DNA from: CAVWSM01 sp963799425
GTDB lineage: Bacteria; Actinomycetota; Actinomycetes; Jiangellales; Jiangellaceae
Assembly: GCA_963799425.1 (NCBI GenBank)
Contig: CAWCXA010000017.1
Coordinates: 124,001-188,000 of the forward strand
Direction of reading: 5' to 3'
DNA: 64,000 nt
Under the pieces are notes generated by a model. The model was not told where the DNA came from and did no database searches. It was given only the letters and a program-made list of their open reading frames with translations. Within the stretch, counting starts at the first letter, position 1; every line of letters begins with the position of its first letter. The translations under genes were made by a program, and so were the position numbers. This document shows positions 42,449 through 51,034 of the stretch, piece after piece.

Positions 42449-43315
42449 TCAGGGCAGTGTGAGGATGTCCGCGCCGTCGTCGGTCACGGCGATCGTGTGC
42501 TCGAACTGCGCCGACCGTTTTCGGTCCTTGGTGACGATGGTCCACCCGTCATCCCACATGTCCCACTCGTAGGTGCCGAGGTTGAGCATCGGCTCGATCG
42601 TGAACGTCATGCCCGGCTCCAGCACCATCGTCGCGCGTGGGTCGTCATAGTGCGGAACGATCAGCCCGGAGTGAAAGCTGGAGTTGATCCCGTGGCCAGT
42701 GAAGTCACGGACGACGCCGTAGCCGAACCTCTTTGCATAGGACTCGATCACGCGGCCGACGACATTGATCTGCCGACCGGGCCGGACCGCCCTGATGCCA
42801 CGCATGAGTGCTTCTTGCGTGCGCTCGACCAGCAGACGCGACTCGTCGTCGACCTCACCGACCAGGTAGGTCGCATCGGTATCGCCGTGCACTCCGTCGA
42901 TGAAGGCTGTGATATCGATGTTGATGATGTCGCCATCCGTGAGCACCGTCGTGTCGGGGATGCCGTGACAGATGACCTCGTTGACGCTGGTGCACAGTGA
43001 CTTGGGGAACGGGTGAGCATGCCCGTTGCCGGGGTAGCCGAGCGTCGACGGGTAGGCGTCGTGGTCAAGCAGGAACTCGTGCCCGATGCGGTCGAGCTCG
43101 TCGGTCGTGACGCCGGGCTTGATCTGCTCGGCGACAGCCCCCATCGCTCGTGCCGCGATGCGGCCGGCGACCCGCATGCGCTCGATCGTCTCGGCGTCCT
43201 GCACGTCCGGCCCTGTGTAGCGCGGCGCCGAGGTCAGTCCGACGTAGTCCGGTCGCGCGATCGTGGCGGGGACTGCGCGGAGCGGTGAGATGATGCCCGG
43301 AGCCACGATCGCCAT
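42449..43315 (-). CDS. map: Methionine aminopeptidase
   Basis: 288 aa from ATG 43315; the frame is open further upstream but that part is arginine/proline-rich. It is a type I pita-bread enzyme with metal ligands in INIDITAFIDGVHGDTDATY (two Asp), TGHGINSSFH (His), TIEPML (Glu) and QFEHTIAV (Glu). It removes the initiator Met. The N-terminal extension of about 40 residues (SAPRYTGPDVQDAE) fits the type Ic actinobacterial MetAP with an SH3-binding motif. Confidence 0.92.
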   Translation of the reverse strand: MAIVAPGIISPLRAVPATIARPDYVGLTSAPRYTGPDVQDAETIERMRVAGRIAARAMGAVAEQIKPGVTTDELDRIGHEFLLDHDAYPSTLGYPGNGHAHPFPKSLCTSVNEVICHGIPDTTVLTDGDIINIDITAFIDGVHGDTDATYLVGEVDDESRLLVERTQEALMRGIRAVRPGRQINVVGRVIESYAKRFGYGVVRDFTGHGINSSFHSGLIVPHYDDPRATMVLEPGMTFTIEPMLNLGTYEWDMWDDGWTIVTKDRKRSAQFEHTIAVTDDGADILTLP

Positions 43316-43368
43316 GGGCAAGAGTCTAGGTGGCCGGCTGGTGAGCAGGCCGGCGAGAGGAGCCTCAG

Positions 43369-43551
43369 GTGGCCTACTGGTGGTGCCTGACCCATAGCCG
43401 CATCGAGGGTGACAAGGGATGCCCCAACATCGAGCGCATGGGGCCGTACGACACCGAGGAGGAGGCGCTCGGCGCCCTCGAGCGCGCACATGAGCGCACG
43501 AAGGCCTGGGACAAGGCAGACAAGGAATGGGCCGACGGCGACGACTCGTAG
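43369..43551 (+). CDS. Small conserved actinobacterial protein
   Basis: 60 aa from GTG 43369 with GAGAGGAG upstream. WWCLTHSRIEG, GCPNIERMGPYDTEEEALGAL and a charged helical end are seen. Two Cys and the Trp-rich start suggest a small folded domain. Similar proteins are frequent in actinobacteria, but function is unknown. It is divergent from map with a 53-bp gap. Confidence 0.75.
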   Translation: MAYWWCLTHSRIEGDKGCPNIERMGPYDTEEEALGALERAHERTKAWDKADKEWADGDDS

Positions 43552-43583
43552 CGGCAGCCGCGCTCGGGTCCAGCCACCACGTT

Positions 43584-43633
43584 GATCAGGGGCTGCTCAC
43601 GTCCACGGTGCTTGACGTGAGCCGCCCCTGATC
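43584..43633. terminator. Long hairpin between convergent genes
   Basis: A 20-bp stem (43584-43603 with 43614-43633, one mismatch) and 10-base loop lie between the small protein gene and the histone-like gene, both ending here. It begins with gttgatca, like the 61-bp elements, but the rest differs. Confidence 0.65.
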
Positions 43634-43678
43634 GGTTGCGAACGTGCCGCACGCGGGCGTTCCGCACGCGGCCCCCGA

Positions 43679-44224
43679 CTAGCGGGTGGTCTTGCGCGCC
43701 GGCGTCCGGGTGCTCTTGCGAGCTGTCGTCGCCGTCTTGCGAGCTGGGGCCCGCTTGGCCGTCGTCTTGCGAGCCGTCGTCTTCCGCGCGGTGGTCTTGC
43801 GCGCTGGGGCCCGCTTGGCGGCGGTCTTCTTTGTCGCCCGCTTGGTCGCGGTCCGCTTGGCCGTCGTGCGCTTGGCGGCGGTCTTCTTGGCCGTCGCCCT
43901 CTTGGTGGTGCGCTTGGCGGCGGTCTTCTTGGCAGCGGTCTTCTTTGTCGCCCGCTTTGCCGTGGTCTTCCTGGCAGTGGTCTTCCGCGCCGTGGTCTTG
44001 CGCGCGGTGGTCTTGCGGGCGGTCTTCTTTGCCGCTGTCTTACGGGTGGCGGCCCTCTTGGTGGCCGTCTTCTTCGTTGCCGCCTTCTTTGCTGGCGCGC
44101 GCTTTGTGGTGGTGCGCTTAGCGGCAGTCTTCTTGGTCGCAGCTGCGACCTTCTTTGTCGTCCGCTTGGTGGCGGTCTTCGTCGCCGCGGACGCTCTCGT
44201 GGCGGTGGCCTTTGTCGCGGCCAT
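43679..44224 (-). CDS. Histone H1-like lysine-rich protein
   Basis: 181 aa from ATG 44224 with GGGGAGGAAA upstream. Nearly the whole chain is Lys/Ala/Thr/Arg in short repeats (KKTAAKRTT, ARKTTARKTTARKTT), strongly basic, with no HU or globular domain. It resembles the C-terminal tail of histone H1 and bacterial H1-like proteins that condense DNA. The DNA codes a unit of 5-8 residues many times, so it may vary in length between strains. It stands alone, convergent with the small protein gene. Confidence 0.85.
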   Translation of the reverse strand: MAATKATATRASAATKTATKRTTKKVAAATKKTAAKRTTTKRAPAKKAATKKTATKRAATRKTAAKKTARKTTARKTTARKTTARKTTAKRATKKTAAKKTAAKRTTKRATAKKTAAKRTTAKRTATKRATKKTAAKRAPARKTTARKTTARKTTAKRAPARKTATTARKSTRTPARKTTR

Positions 44225-44550
44225 CGTTTCCTCCCCGCAAAGAGACGATGTTCGACTTCTCGCCGAACTTCTCAAGGCGAGCATGTCACTGTCACTCACA
44301 AGTGTGTGGTATCTGTGTCAATTCGGCGCGCCGAAACTCGCAGGTCAGAGTGTGTGACGGCGCGGACCGCGAGCGCATCAATGCAGCGCGAGTTGTCACT
44401 CGACAAAGCGTCATGGCAACAACACATTCTCGAAAACCTTTGCACCACAAGGGAAAAGACGGAGCTGTGCGAATGGTCTCGCACAGCTCCGTTGTCGTGT
44501 TGTGGACTCGCTGACCGTGCCGATGACGGTCACAAACTCGTCGAGAAAAT
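44225..44550. other. Intergenic region upstream of the histone-like gene
   Basis: This 326-base stretch is clearly lower in GC than its surroundings. It probably holds the histone-like promoter and, at 44459-44492, the panB terminator. Short frames here lack ribosome sites and recognisable motifs. Confidence 0.5.
44459..44492 (-). terminator. Rho-independent terminator of panB
   Basis: A perfect 14-bp stem (acggagctgtgcga / tcgcacagctccgt) with a 6-base loop; on the minus strand it is followed by CTTTTCCC. It is 59 bases past the panB stop. Confidence 0.75.
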
Positions 44551-45444
44551 TTAGCCGTACGACTCGTCGATCGACGGATACGTGCCCGTTGTGACGTCCT
44601 GCGCGTAGGCCTTGGCGGCACGTGTGAGCTCGCCGCGCACGTCGCCGTACCGCCGCACGAAGCGAGGCACGCGACCCGCGCGCATGCCCGCCATGTCCTG
44701 CCAGACGTTGACCTGCGCGTCGCAGTGCGGCCCCGCGCCGATGCCGATTGTCGGGATGGAGAGCTCTTCTGTGATGCGTCGCGCGACATCACTGGGCACC
44801 ATCTCGAGCACGACTGCGAACGCCCCTGCGCGTTCCAACGCCTTGGCGTCGAGGACGACGCGCTCTGCGTGGTCGCCGCGGCCTTGCACGCGGTATCCAC
44901 CCAGCATGTTCACGCTCTGCGGCGTAAAGCCGACATGTCCCATGACCGGAATGCCTGCCTCGACGATCGCCTCGACCGACTCGGCGATGCGCTCGCCACC
45001 CTCGAGCTTGACCGCCTTGGCGCCGCCCTCCTTGAGGAACCTGATCGACGTGGCAAGGGCCTGGTCGGGGCCCAGCTGATAGGACCCGAAGGGCAGGTCG
45101 CCGACCACGAGGGCGCGTTTGGTGGCGCGTACGACGGCGCGCACGAACGGCAGCAGTTCGCGCACCGTGACCGGGATCGTGTCCTCGTACCCGAGCACGT
45201 TGTTGCCAACCGAGTCGCCCACGAGCAGGACCGGGATGCCGATCTCGTCGAAAATCTCAGCGGTGTAGACGTCGTAGGCGGTGAGCATCGGCCACCGCTC
45301 CTTGCGCTCCTTGGCGAGCTGCAGGTCACGGATGGTCACGCGACGGTTGAGAGTGCCGCCGTAGAGAGGTGCGGTCTCTGTCGTTGCGGATGTCGGTGTC
45401 TGGCCGGCTGCGTCGGCTGCGCGCGGCTGCGAGCCCTGCTCCAT
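44551..45444 (-). CDS. panB: 3-methyl-2-oxobutanoate hydroxymethyltransferase
   Basis: 297 aa from ATG 45444, preceded by AGGAGG; the frame is open upstream but lacks a site. TIM-barrel motifs of PanB are clear: LTAYDVYTAEIFDE, LVGDSVGNNVLGY with the Mg ligand Asp, VKLEGG and GHVGFTPQSVN, IGIGAGPHCDAQV. It makes ketopantoate from 2-oxoisovalerate and methylene-tetrahydrofolate in pantothenate and CoA synthesis. A 30-residue low-complexity start precedes the barrel. Confidence 0.93.
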   Translation of the reverse strand: MEQGSQPRAADAAGQTPTSATTETAPLYGGTLNRRVTIRDLQLAKERKERWPMLTAYDVYTAEIFDEIGIPVLLVGDSVGNNVLGYEDTIPVTVRELLPFVRAVVRATKRALVVGDLPFGSYQLGPDQALATSIRFLKEGGAKAVKLEGGERIAESVEAIVEAGIPVMGHVGFTPQSVNMLGGYRVQGRGDHAERVVLDAKALERAGAFAVVLEMVPSDVARRITEELSIPTIGIGAGPHCDAQVNVWQDMAGMRAGRVPRFVRRYGDVRGELTRAAKAYAQDVTTGTYPSIDESYG

Positions 45445-45510
45445 GGTGAGCCTCCTGGATGCCTCGAGGCCGATTTGGTCCCCGGACGGCACGATCCTCG
45501 CACTTCGTCG

Positions 45511-45561
45511 GACGCAATGACACCCCGCGTCGATAGGCTTGACGCGGGGTGTCATTGCGTC
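45511..45561. terminator. Terminator hairpin between nadE and panB
   Basis: A perfect 21-bp stem (45511-45531 with 45541-45561) and 9-base loop begins 8 bases past the nadE stop. Both neighbours are on the minus strand, so it most likely ends nadE. Confidence 0.72.
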
Positions 45562-45568
45562 GAAATCG

Positions 45569-47323
45569 TCAGCGAACGGGCTCGCGCCACGCGTTGGTGA
45601 TCGGCAGCCGCCGGTCGCGGCCGAAGTTGCGGATGGAGATCTTGGGCCCCGGAGGGTACTGCCTGCGCTTGTACTCCGCCTTGTCGACCAAGCGCAGCAC
45701 TCGCTCGACGAGCGCCGGATCGAAGCCGGCTGCGACCAGCTCGGCCGAGCCGCGGTCGAGCTCGACATAGTCATCCAACACGTCGTCGAGCAACCGGTAG
45801 TCGGGCAGTGAGTCGGCGTCGAGCTGGCCGGGGCGCAACTCGGCTGACGGCGGTTTGTCGATGCTGCTCTGCGGGATGGGCGCAATCTCGGCCCGACGTT
45901 CGGCGACCGTGTTGCGCCAGCGCGAGAGCTCCCAGACGAGCGTCTTGGGAACGTCCTTGATCGGCGCGAACCCGCCCACGGCGTCGCCGTAGATCGTCGA
46001 GTAGCCGACGGCGAGCTCAGTCTTGTTGCCAGTGGCCAGGACGAGGTGACCCTCCTGGTTGGAGATGCCCATCAATGTCATGCCGCGCACCCGCGCCTGG
46101 AGGTTCTCCTCCGCGAGACCGGTGAGCTCCACGTTGTCGAGGAACGCTTGCACCATCGGCGCGATCGGGATGACTCGGTAGTGCAGACCGGTACGCCGAG
46201 CCAGCTCAGCTGCGTCGTCCTTGGAGTGCTCGCTGGAGTAGACGCTGGGCATAGAGACGGCATGTACGTGCTGCGCGCCCAGCGCGTCGGCCGCGATGAC
46301 TGCGCACAATGCCGAGTCGATGCCTCCGGAGAGGCCGAGCACGACGCTGGTGAAACCGTTCTTGCGTACGTAGTCGCGCAGACCCGTCACGAGTGCGGCG
46401 TAGGTGACCGCGAGGTCGTCGAGCGGGGGAGCGATGGATGCAGGCACGGGGTCGTACGGCTCGACCGGGTCCTCGGAGATGACGGCGCGCTCGATCACGA
46501 TGTCGCCGTGCCGCGCCACGCCGGTGTCGGTCTTGGCCGGGAGGTCAAGGTCGACTATGAGGCAACCCTCCTCAAACTGCGGAGCTCGGGCGATCACCTC
46601 ACCATCGGGGGCGACGACGAGCGAGCCACCGTCGAAGACGAGCTCGTCCTGGCCGCCCACCATGTTGACGTAGGCCAGCGTCGCGCCCGCCTCGGCCGCG
46701 CGGCGGCAGCTCAGGCCAAGGCGCGTGTCTTCCTTGGCCCGCTCGTAGGGTGAGCCGTTGATGACGAGCAGCAGACTCGCCCCGACCGCACCCGCGGCCG
46801 CCACCGGTCCGCCGTCCTGCCAGATGTCCTCGCAGATCGTGAGCGCGACGTCGATGCCGTGGATGCGTACGACGTCGAGGGTGTGCCCGGGCACGAAGTA
46901 GCGGTACTCGTCGAACACGCCGTAGTTGGGCAGATGGTGCTTGGCGGCTCGAGTCACCACTGCGCCCTCGTGCAGCACGGCCGCGGCGTTCTGCGGCGAG
47001 CCCTTCGGCCGGCCGACCCGCTCGAGGTCCTGGGTGTCCTCGGCTCGGTCGAGGAAGCCGATGACGACGATCAGGTGGCCCAAGCCCTCGGCCTCGAGCC
47101 GCTCGGCCAGTGCCTCGAGTGCCGTCCGCGACGCATCCACGAACGAACGGCGAAGTGCGAGGTCCTCGACCGGATAGCCCGTGAGCATCATCTCGGGGAA
47201 CTCGACCAGGTGCGCGCCGCGCTCCGCGGCGTGCCGGCTCCACTGGACGACGAGGTCGGCATTGCCGGCCAGGTCACCAACGGTGGGGTTGACCTGGGCG
47301 AGGGCGAGGCGCAGCTGGGGCAC
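45569..47323 (-). CDS. nadE: Glutamine-dependent NAD+ synthetase
   Basis: 584 aa from GTG 47323. The N-terminal nitrilase-fold glutaminase has Glu (VEFPEMMLTGYP), Lys (AAKHHLPNYGVFDE) and Cys (LTICEDIW). The C-terminal synthetase has the PP-loop GLSGGIDSAL and ATGNKTELAVGYSTIYGD. Ammonia from glutamine is channelled to amidate deamido-NAD. Length fits this two-domain type. Confidence 0.94.
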   Translation of the reverse strand: MPQLRLALAQVNPTVGDLAGNADLVVQWSRHAAERGAHLVEFPEMMLTGYPVEDLALRRSFVDASRTALEALAERLEAEGLGHLIVVIGFLDRAEDTQDLERVGRPKGSPQNAAAVLHEGAVVTRAAKHHLPNYGVFDEYRYFVPGHTLDVVRIHGIDVALTICEDIWQDGGPVAAAGAVGASLLLVINGSPYERAKEDTRLGLSCRRAAEAGATLAYVNMVGGQDELVFDGGSLVVAPDGEVIARAPQFEEGCLIVDLDLPAKTDTGVARHGDIVIERAVISEDPVEPYDPVPASIAPPLDDLAVTYAALVTGLRDYVRKNGFTSVVLGLSGGIDSALCAVIAADALGAQHVHAVSMPSVYSSEHSKDDAAELARRTGLHYRVIPIAPMVQAFLDNVELTGLAEENLQARVRGMTLMGISNQEGHLVLATGNKTELAVGYSTIYGDAVGGFAPIKDVPKTLVWELSRWRNTVAERRAEIAPIPQSSIDKPPSAELRPGQLDADSLPDYRLLDDVLDDYVELDRGSAELVAAGFDPALVERVLRLVDKAEYKRRQYPPGPKISIRNFGRDRRLPITNAWREPVR

Positions 47324-47357
47324 GAAACCAGCCTAGTCAGCGCTCGCCCCCGAAGCC

Positions 47358-47418
47358 GTTGATCATGGCAAAGGTGTGATCATTCTTCGCAAATGACCAC
47401 ATGTTTGCCATGATCAAC
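47358..47418. repeat. 61-bp dispersed palindromic element, copy 2
   Basis: Arms 47358-47382 and 47394-47418 pair at 22 of 25 positions around an 11-bp loop. The outer 12 bases equal those of the copy at 19081. Here it lies between the divergent nadE and arsR-type genes. Confidence 0.75.
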
Positions 47419-47477
47419 AAGGCCCGGGGGTTCTTCGGGTCGGGCTCCCTGTCCGATCGATGGCGGAGTTGCCAAGA

Positions 47478-47504
47478 AATCCTTGCAAAGGAATCCTTGC
47501 AAAG
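47478..47504. promoter_or_regulatory. Tandem 13-bp repeats, candidate ArsR operator
   Basis: aatccttgcaaag occurs twice (47478-47490 and 47492-47504) with a 14-bp period; each contains a near-palindromic TCCTTGCAAAGGA-type core. The end is 13 bases before the ArsR start codon, so binding there would block initiation. Confidence 0.6.
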
Positions 47505-47517
47505 ATATGTTGGCAAC

Positions 47518-48147
47518 ATGGTCGAGCAGCAGGACAGAGATGAGGCCCGTGGGGCTTCGACCCCGCCGGGCTTCGACCCCACCCGCGACATCGCTCTGGA
47601 CGCGAGCACCCTGCGGGGGATCGCGCACCCGCTGCGACTGCGCATCCTCGGCTCGTTGCGGGTCGACGGGCCGCAGACCGCCACTCAGCTCGCCGAGCGG
47701 ATGGGGGAGTCGAGCGCTTCGACCAGCTATCACCTGCGCATGCTGGCCGCCTATGGCTTCGTCGTCGACGCACCCGAGCTCGGCAAGGGCCGCGAACGTT
47801 GGTGGCGGGCGGCGCATCGTTCATCGTGGTTCCGGACGCCGGCGCCGGACGATCCCGAGGCCGAGCTCGGAGCGGTCTACCTCGAGCAGGTGGGCCAGAT
47901 CTACGCCGACCAGATCCTGTCGGCCATCCGCCAAAGCCCCGAGCTGCCCGAGGAGTGGCGGCGCGCGTCGGACATGAGCGACTACGGGTTCAAGCTCACC
48001 CCCGACGAGACCGCGCGGCTCAGTCGCGAGCTGCACGCTCTGCTCAACCGGTGGCGTGACGAGCTGGAGGGCCGCGAAGCACCTGAGAGTGCTCGTCACA
48101 TCCGCGTGCAGACCCAGGTCTTTCCACGCATCGAAGGGACCCCATGA
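47518..48147 (+). CDS. ArsR-type winged-helix regulator
   Basis: 209 aa from ATG 47518; the longer open frame would run through the operator and the 61-bp palindrome, so it is rejected. Residues about 22-95 are the winged helix (LRGIAHPLRLRILGSLRVDG, TATQLAERMGESSASTSYHL). The C-terminal half is helical and of the kind found in ArsR-like regulators of efflux genes. It overlaps the MFS gene by 4 bases and presumably represses it; the ligand is unknown. Confidence 0.85.
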   Translation: MVEQQDRDEARGASTPPGFDPTRDIALDASTLRGIAHPLRLRILGSLRVDGPQTATQLAERMGESSASTSYHLRMLAAYGFVVDAPELGKGRERWWRAAHRSSWFRTPAPDDPEAELGAVYLEQVGQIYADQILSAIRQSPELPEEWRRASDMSDYGFKLTPDETARLSRELHALLNRWRDELEGREAPESARHIRVQTQVFPRIEGTP

Positions 48148-49403
48148 CCGGCACGCACAGCCGCACCGGGCTGTACGGCCTGCTTGCGGCCGAGCTCATC
48201 TCCGTCAGCGGCACCCGCATGTCCGTCATCGCGGTCCCGTGGTTCGTCCTGCAGTCGACCGGCAGCGCGGTGCAGACCGGCGTCGTGACATTCGTCGAGC
48301 TCGGTGCGCTGGTGTCGGCGCGCATTCTTGGCGGTCCGATCGTCGACCGGTTCGGGCCGCGCCGCACCAGCATGACATGCGACTCGCTCGCCGCGGTCAC
48401 GCTCGGGCTCGTGCCGCTGCTGCACGTCGTCGACATGCTGACCTTCCCGCTCCTGCTCGTGCTTGTTGGCCTGACTGGCTTGCTCCGTGGGCCTGGCGAC
48501 AGCGCGAAGTACGTGACGATCCCTGATCTGGCCCAGCAATCCGGCATGAGCAACGAGCGCGTCTCTGGCCTCGTCGACGGCGTTTTCCGGTTGGGCACGT
48601 TCATCGGAGCGCCACTCGGCGCCCTGCTTGTGGCGACGCTCGGCGCACCGACCGTCATTGCGGCCAACGCTGTCAGCTTTGCCATTGCCGCACTGCTCGT
48701 CGGCACATTCGTTCGGCTGGCGGCGCGTCGGGTGGAGGCGACCTCGGGCTCGCGCGTGAGGTCCTACGTTCGCGAGCTGCGTGAGGGGTTCTCCTTCGTC
48801 CGACTCGATCCGCTGCTGTTGGCAATAGCAACCATGGTCTTTCTCACCAACCTGCTCGATCAGGCGCTCATCGGCGTGCTGATGCCGGTGTGGGCCGACG
48901 AGCGGTATGGATCCCCGGCCGCGCTCGGCGCCATCGGGGCGGCGTTCGGTGCGGGCGCGTTCATAGGCACACTGATCTTCTCCGCGATCGGCGAGCGCTT
49001 TCCGCGGCGCCGCACCTACGCGTGGGCCTTCCTGCTCGGGGCGGTGCCGCGCATCTTTGTGCTGGCCCTGCCGGTGCCGCTCTGGGTGATCATTGTCGTC
49101 AATCTCGTCGGCGCGATCCTCGTCGGCGCGATCAACCCGCTGCTTGCCTCGGCGGAGTTCGAGCGGATCCCGGAACACCTGCGTGCGCGCGTCATCGGCG
49201 CCGTCGGTGGCCTGGCGTGGGCCGGCATGCCGATCGGAGGGCTGTTCGGAGGGTGGTTGACCGAGTGGCTCGGCATCACGGCAGCCATCACCGTCGTCGG
49301 GGTGGCGTACTTCCTGGTCACCCTGGACCCGTTCGTGCGGCGCGCCTGGCGGTTGATGGAGCGGCGATCCGCCGAGCCCGCTGAGGTGTCGCAAGGCGTG
49401 TAG
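48144..49403 (+). CDS. MFS efflux transporter
   Basis: 419 aa with about 12 membrane helices. The loop 2-3 motif appears as GGPIVDRFGPRRT, and a central cytoplasmic loop lies at about 185-215. The closest style is the MFS_3/EntS-like drug or siderophore exporters. It is translationally coupled to the ArsR-type regulator, suggesting inducible export of a toxic small molecule; substrate unknown. Confidence 0.88.
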   Translation: MTGTHSRTGLYGLLAAELISVSGTRMSVIAVPWFVLQSTGSAVQTGVVTFVELGALVSARILGGPIVDRFGPRRTSMTCDSLAAVTLGLVPLLHVVDMLTFPLLLVLVGLTGLLRGPGDSAKYVTIPDLAQQSGMSNERVSGLVDGVFRLGTFIGAPLGALLVATLGAPTVIAANAVSFAIAALLVGTFVRLAARRVEATSGSRVRSYVRELREGFSFVRLDPLLLAIATMVFLTNLLDQALIGVLMPVWADERYGSPAALGAIGAAFGAGAFIGTLIFSAIGERFPRRRTYAWAFLLGAVPRIFVLALPVPLWVIIVVNLVGAILVGAINPLLASAEFERIPEHLRARVIGAVGGLAWAGMPIGGLFGGWLTEWLGITAAITVVGVAYFLVTLDPFVRRAWRLMERRSAEPAEVSQGV

Positions 49404-49436
49404 CGGTCCGTAACCTCGGCGGGGGAGGATGCCGTT

Positions 49437-50774
49437 ATGGACAAGCAGCAGGAGTTCGTGCTCCGGGCGCTCGAGGAGCGCGAGATCCGTTTCGTACGGC
49501 TGTGGTTCACCGACGTCCTCGGCTACCTCAAGTCGGTGGCGGTGGCGCCGGCCGAGCTCGACAGCGCATTCGACGAGGGCATCGGTTTCGACGGGTCCGC
49601 CATCGAGGGATTCGCCCGGGTACACGAGAGCGACATGCTCGCCAAGCCCGACCCGTCGACATTCCAGGTGCTGCCCTGGCGCGGCGACCTGCAGGGCACC
49701 GCGCGCATGTTCTGCGACATCCTGATGCCCGACGGGTCGCCGTCATTCGCCGACCCGCGTTACGTCCTCAAGCGCACACTGACGCGCGCGGCCGACCTCG
49801 GCTTCGCGTTCTACACGCACCCGGAGATCGAGTTCTTCCTGTTCAAGGGTGAGCCGAAGGCCGGCCGCAAGCCCGAGCCGATCGACGCCAGCGGATATTT
49901 CGACCACACGCCGCACGGCATCTCGCACGACTTCCGCCGATCTGCGATCACCATGCTCGAGTCGATGGGCATCTCGGTGGAGTTCAGCCACCACGAGGGG
50001 GCCCCCGGGCAGCAGGAGATCGACCTTCGTTATGCCGACGCGCTCACCACAGCCGACAACATCATGACGTTCCGCAATGTCATCAAGGAGGTCGCGCTCT
50101 CGCAAGAGCTCTACGCCTCGTTCATGCCCAAGCCGTTCACCAACTTCCCGGGCTCGGGCATGCACACGCACCTATCGCTGTTCGAAGGCGACCGCAACGC
50201 ATTCCACGAGGCCGGCGCGGAATACCAGTTGTCAAAGGTCGGCCGGTCGTTCATCGCCGGTGTGCTCCGGCACGCACCCGAGATCACCGCCGTCACCAAC
50301 CAGTGGGTCAACTCCTACAAGCGGCTGTACGGAGGCGGCGAAGCGCCGGCCTATGTGTGCTGGGGCCACAACAACCGCTCCGCGCTGGTGCGCGTCCCGA
50401 TGTACAAGCCGCAGAAGGGCCAGTCGACCCGCATCGAGTTCCGCGCGCTCGACTCGGCGTGCAACCCCTACCTCGCCTTCGCCGTGCTGCTCGCCGCCGG
50501 GCTGGAGGGCATCGAGCAGTCGTACGACCTGCCGCCGGGCGCCGAGGACGACGTCTGGGCGCTGACGCACCAGGAGCGCCGTGCGCTCGGCATCGACCCG
50601 CTGCCAGCGTCCCTGGCCGACGCGATCGACGTGATGGAGCGCAGCGAGCTCGTCGCGCGGACCTTGGGTGAGCACGTGTTCGACTTCTTCCTGCGTAACA
50701 AGAAGGCCGAGTGGGAGGACTACCGCCGGCAGGTGACCTCGTACGAGCTCGACCGCATGCTGCCCGTTATGTGA
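49437..50774 (+). CDS. glnA2: Glutamine synthetase-like enzyme, GlnA2 type
   Basis: 445-aa type I GS fold. Metal and substrate motifs: FDGSAIEGF, PEIEFFLF, GAPGQQEIDLRY, GSGMHTHLSLF, NSYKRL, RIEFRALDSACNPYLAF. The loop that carries the adenylylated Tyr in GlnA1 (LYELPP) reads SYDLPPGAEDD here, so regulation by GlnE is uncertain. GlnA2-type enzymes near glnE may act on glutamate/ammonia or, as in Streptomyces, on polyamines; sequence alone does not decide. ATG 49437 has GGGGGAGG upstream. Confidence 0.85.
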   Translation: MDKQQEFVLRALEEREIRFVRLWFTDVLGYLKSVAVAPAELDSAFDEGIGFDGSAIEGFARVHESDMLAKPDPSTFQVLPWRGDLQGTARMFCDILMPDGSPSFADPRYVLKRTLTRAADLGFAFYTHPEIEFFLFKGEPKAGRKPEPIDASGYFDHTPHGISHDFRRSAITMLESMGISVEFSHHEGAPGQQEIDLRYADALTTADNIMTFRNVIKEVALSQELYASFMPKPFTNFPGSGMHTHLSLFEGDRNAFHEAGAEYQLSKVGRSFIAGVLRHAPEITAVTNQWVNSYKRLYGGGEAPAYVCWGHNNRSALVRVPMYKPQKGQSTRIEFRALDSACNPYLAFAVLLAAGLEGIEQSYDLPPGAEDDVWALTHQERRALGIDPLPASLADAIDVMERSELVARTLGEHVFDFFLRNKKAEWEDYRRQVTSYELDRMLPVM

Positions 50775-51034
50775 GCCCGGTCGTGACCACCGTCCGGCGC
50801 TGCGCGAGGATCGGTCCAGGTCGGTCAACTTCGTGACCACAGTGGAACGCTTGGAGCAATGTCTCCCGCAAAGGGTGTGCACGTGGAGTCAACTGTGTAG
50901 CGCGTGGCGCACAGCCCGCCGCGCACCATCCTCGCTGCCCCGTATGCGCAAGCTGCGCGCAGTCGGCCGCACTCGGCCAGCACATCGCACATAAGGGGGA
51001 CGCCAAGCCCTCGCGAGTCGGCCACACTGGCGAC

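Noticed and set aside
43679..44224. Repeat array resembling CRISPR or tandem DNA repeats
   Set aside because: The repeats are short, in frame and explained by a Lys/Ala/Thr-rich protein; no spacer structure exists. No CRISPR array was seen elsewhere.
44292..44900. Minus-strand frame across the panB terminator and the low-GC gap
   Set aside because: It reads through a clear rho-independent terminator and overlaps panB in another frame.
47401..47517. Longer start for the ArsR-type gene at 47401
   Set aside because: It would translate the palindromic element and the operator repeats; ATG 47518 lies right after the operator.
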